64,000 nucleotides of DNA, from NCBI GenBank assembly GCA_938075155.1, contig CALJGL010000013.1, positions 30,825 to 94,824 on the forward strand. Reading direction: 5' to 3'. The translations under genes were made by a program, and so were the position numbers. Shown piece after piece: positions 63,564-64,000 of the stretch (within the stretch, counting starts at the first letter, position 1; each line of letters starts with the position of its first letter). Origin of the DNA: UBA12191 sp009937185 (GTDB taxonomy: Bacteria; Planctomycetota; UBA8108; UBA1146). A model generated the notes under the pieces. That model did not search any database, was not told where the DNA came from, and was given only the letters and a program-made list of their open reading frames with translations.

Positions 63564-63668
63564 GACACTCAGCCGGCTGCGAACGACACTGAGCCGACTG
63601 CAAAAGACACTGAGCCGACTGCAAAAGACACTGAACCGACTGCAAACGACACTGAGCCGACTGCAAAA
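63564..63668. repeat. 21-bp tandem repeat, five copies
   Basis: Unit GACACTGAGCCGACTGCAAA plus A, five direct copies (63564, 63585, 63606, 63627, 63648) with point changes and no spacers. It lies between divergent genes. On the plus strand it reads as a TLSRLQK heptad within a possible 58-aa frame from TTG 63535 to TAA 63711. Whether it is translated is unknown. Confidence 0.9.
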
Positions 63669-63767
63669 TTTAGGAGGAACTGCAACAGCGGTGTCAGTTA
63701 CCAAACACTAATGAGTGTAGAATCCCGCTCAGATGGTATTCTAGTGCCGATCAAGGGGGGCAATCCA

Positions 63768-64000
63768 GTGTTGAAAACGAAAAAACGAATATATCAGTCT
63801 TTTGTGAGAATCATCTGCCTTGTTCTCATGTGTATGAGTTCCGTCATGACGGGCTGCGGACTCGAAAGTTCGAAACCTCCCCAGAAGAATCCTCCAAAGT
63901 CGTCTGTCAAAAAAGTCAGTACTCCTATTTCAACAGTGAAATCTTCTCGTGACAGTTCAGCATCCCAAGGGCTTCAACGTTCCGATCTTCCCGAGTTGAC
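63768..64000 (+). CDS. Lipoprotein, 3' end beyond the window
   Basis: Starts at GTG 63768 (or TTG 63771) with AAGGGGGG 7 nt upstream. A hydrophobic signal (FVRIICLVLMCMSSVMTGC) ends in the lipobox VMTGC, so the Cys should be lipidated. A Pro/Lys/Ser-rich linker follows. The frame is open to the window edge. The function cannot be told from this part. Confidence 0.75.
   Translation, partial: MLKTKKRIYQSFVRIICLVLMCMSSVMTGCGLESSKPPQKNPPKSSVKKVSTPISTVKSSRDSSASQGLQRSDLPEL

Noticed and set aside
63348..63704. Minus-strand frame with FCSRLSV heptads
   Set aside because: It overlaps the start of the exported protein gene and consists mainly of the tandem repeat; no start signal.

Overview
The window looks like a chromosomal segment of a Planctomycetota-type bacterium, although no rRNA is present to prove it. 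The hints are a DUF1800/DUF1501 exported pair, a secreted protein with a type I dockerin, a multihaem cytochrome paired with an FG-GAP/ASPIC-UnbV protein, a Tricorn-like S41 protease, frequent TTG/GTG starts and moderate base composition. Coding density is high, and no stretch longer than about 300 bases lacks a gene. I see no insertion sequence, prophage, rRNA or CRISPR array.

Layout. 1-1771: PTS enzyme I after a probable HPr gene tail. 1965-7989: type IV pilus operon pilM-pilN-pilO-(TPR/PilP-like)-pilQ, closed by a strong terminator. 8129-12613: RNase E/G, ribosomal proteins L21 and L27, ObgE, then the pilus retraction ATPase PilT. 12671-15925: CoaX, a divergent MnmE-like GTPase, PyrB and a VanZ-like protein. 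16192-17991: an exported protein with about 13 copies of a 24-bp Arg-Pro-Gln repeat. 18055-19929: nucleotide salvage (Cdd, UPRT-like, Hpt). 19937-21306: a sigma-54 activator without a receiver domain, divergent from tRNA-Asn. 21518-26958: TolC/MacA/MacB-type efflux genes and a convergent ArsR regulator. 27072-30422 (minus): DUF309, RluA-type synthase, GT39-type glycosyltransferase, PAP2 phosphatase. 30620-36267 (minus): dockerin protein, FG-GAP/ASPIC protein and multihaem cytochrome. 36328-42163: hydrolase, MscS channel, DNA topoisomerase VI A and B, Nudix hydrolase.

42289-46653: the most notable locus. An exported thioredoxin-fold gene is interrupted by an in-frame TGA exactly where the first Cys of a CPPC motif belongs, giving Sec-Pro-Pro-Cys, and a SECIS-like hairpin follows 24 nt later. 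I read it as a selenoprotein. It overlaps an arginase-family gene, which is followed by two band-7 proteins. 46744-49441: small conserved-looking protein, bacilliredoxin, and a ZIP::ArsP-type permease fusion. 49509-57225: DUF1501, DUF1800, class I aldolase, a tiny basic protein with a leaderless-type promoter, and a Tricorn-like protease. 57356-64000: DUF2270 and TPR proteins, tRNA-Val(UAC), two small orphan genes, tRNA-Val(CAC), tRNA-Leu(CAG), SmpB, tmRNA, TruB, a Gly-rich exported protein, a 21-bp tandem repeat and the start of a lipoprotein gene.

Functional threads. PilM/N/O, the PilP-like protein, PilQ and PilT together specify most of a type IV pilus machine, but no PilB, PilC or pilin is in the window. 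SmpB and tmRNA are adjacent and form the trans-translation system. Many genes overlap by 1-4 bases (ATGA, GTGA, TTGA, TAATG), pointing to translationally coupled operons.
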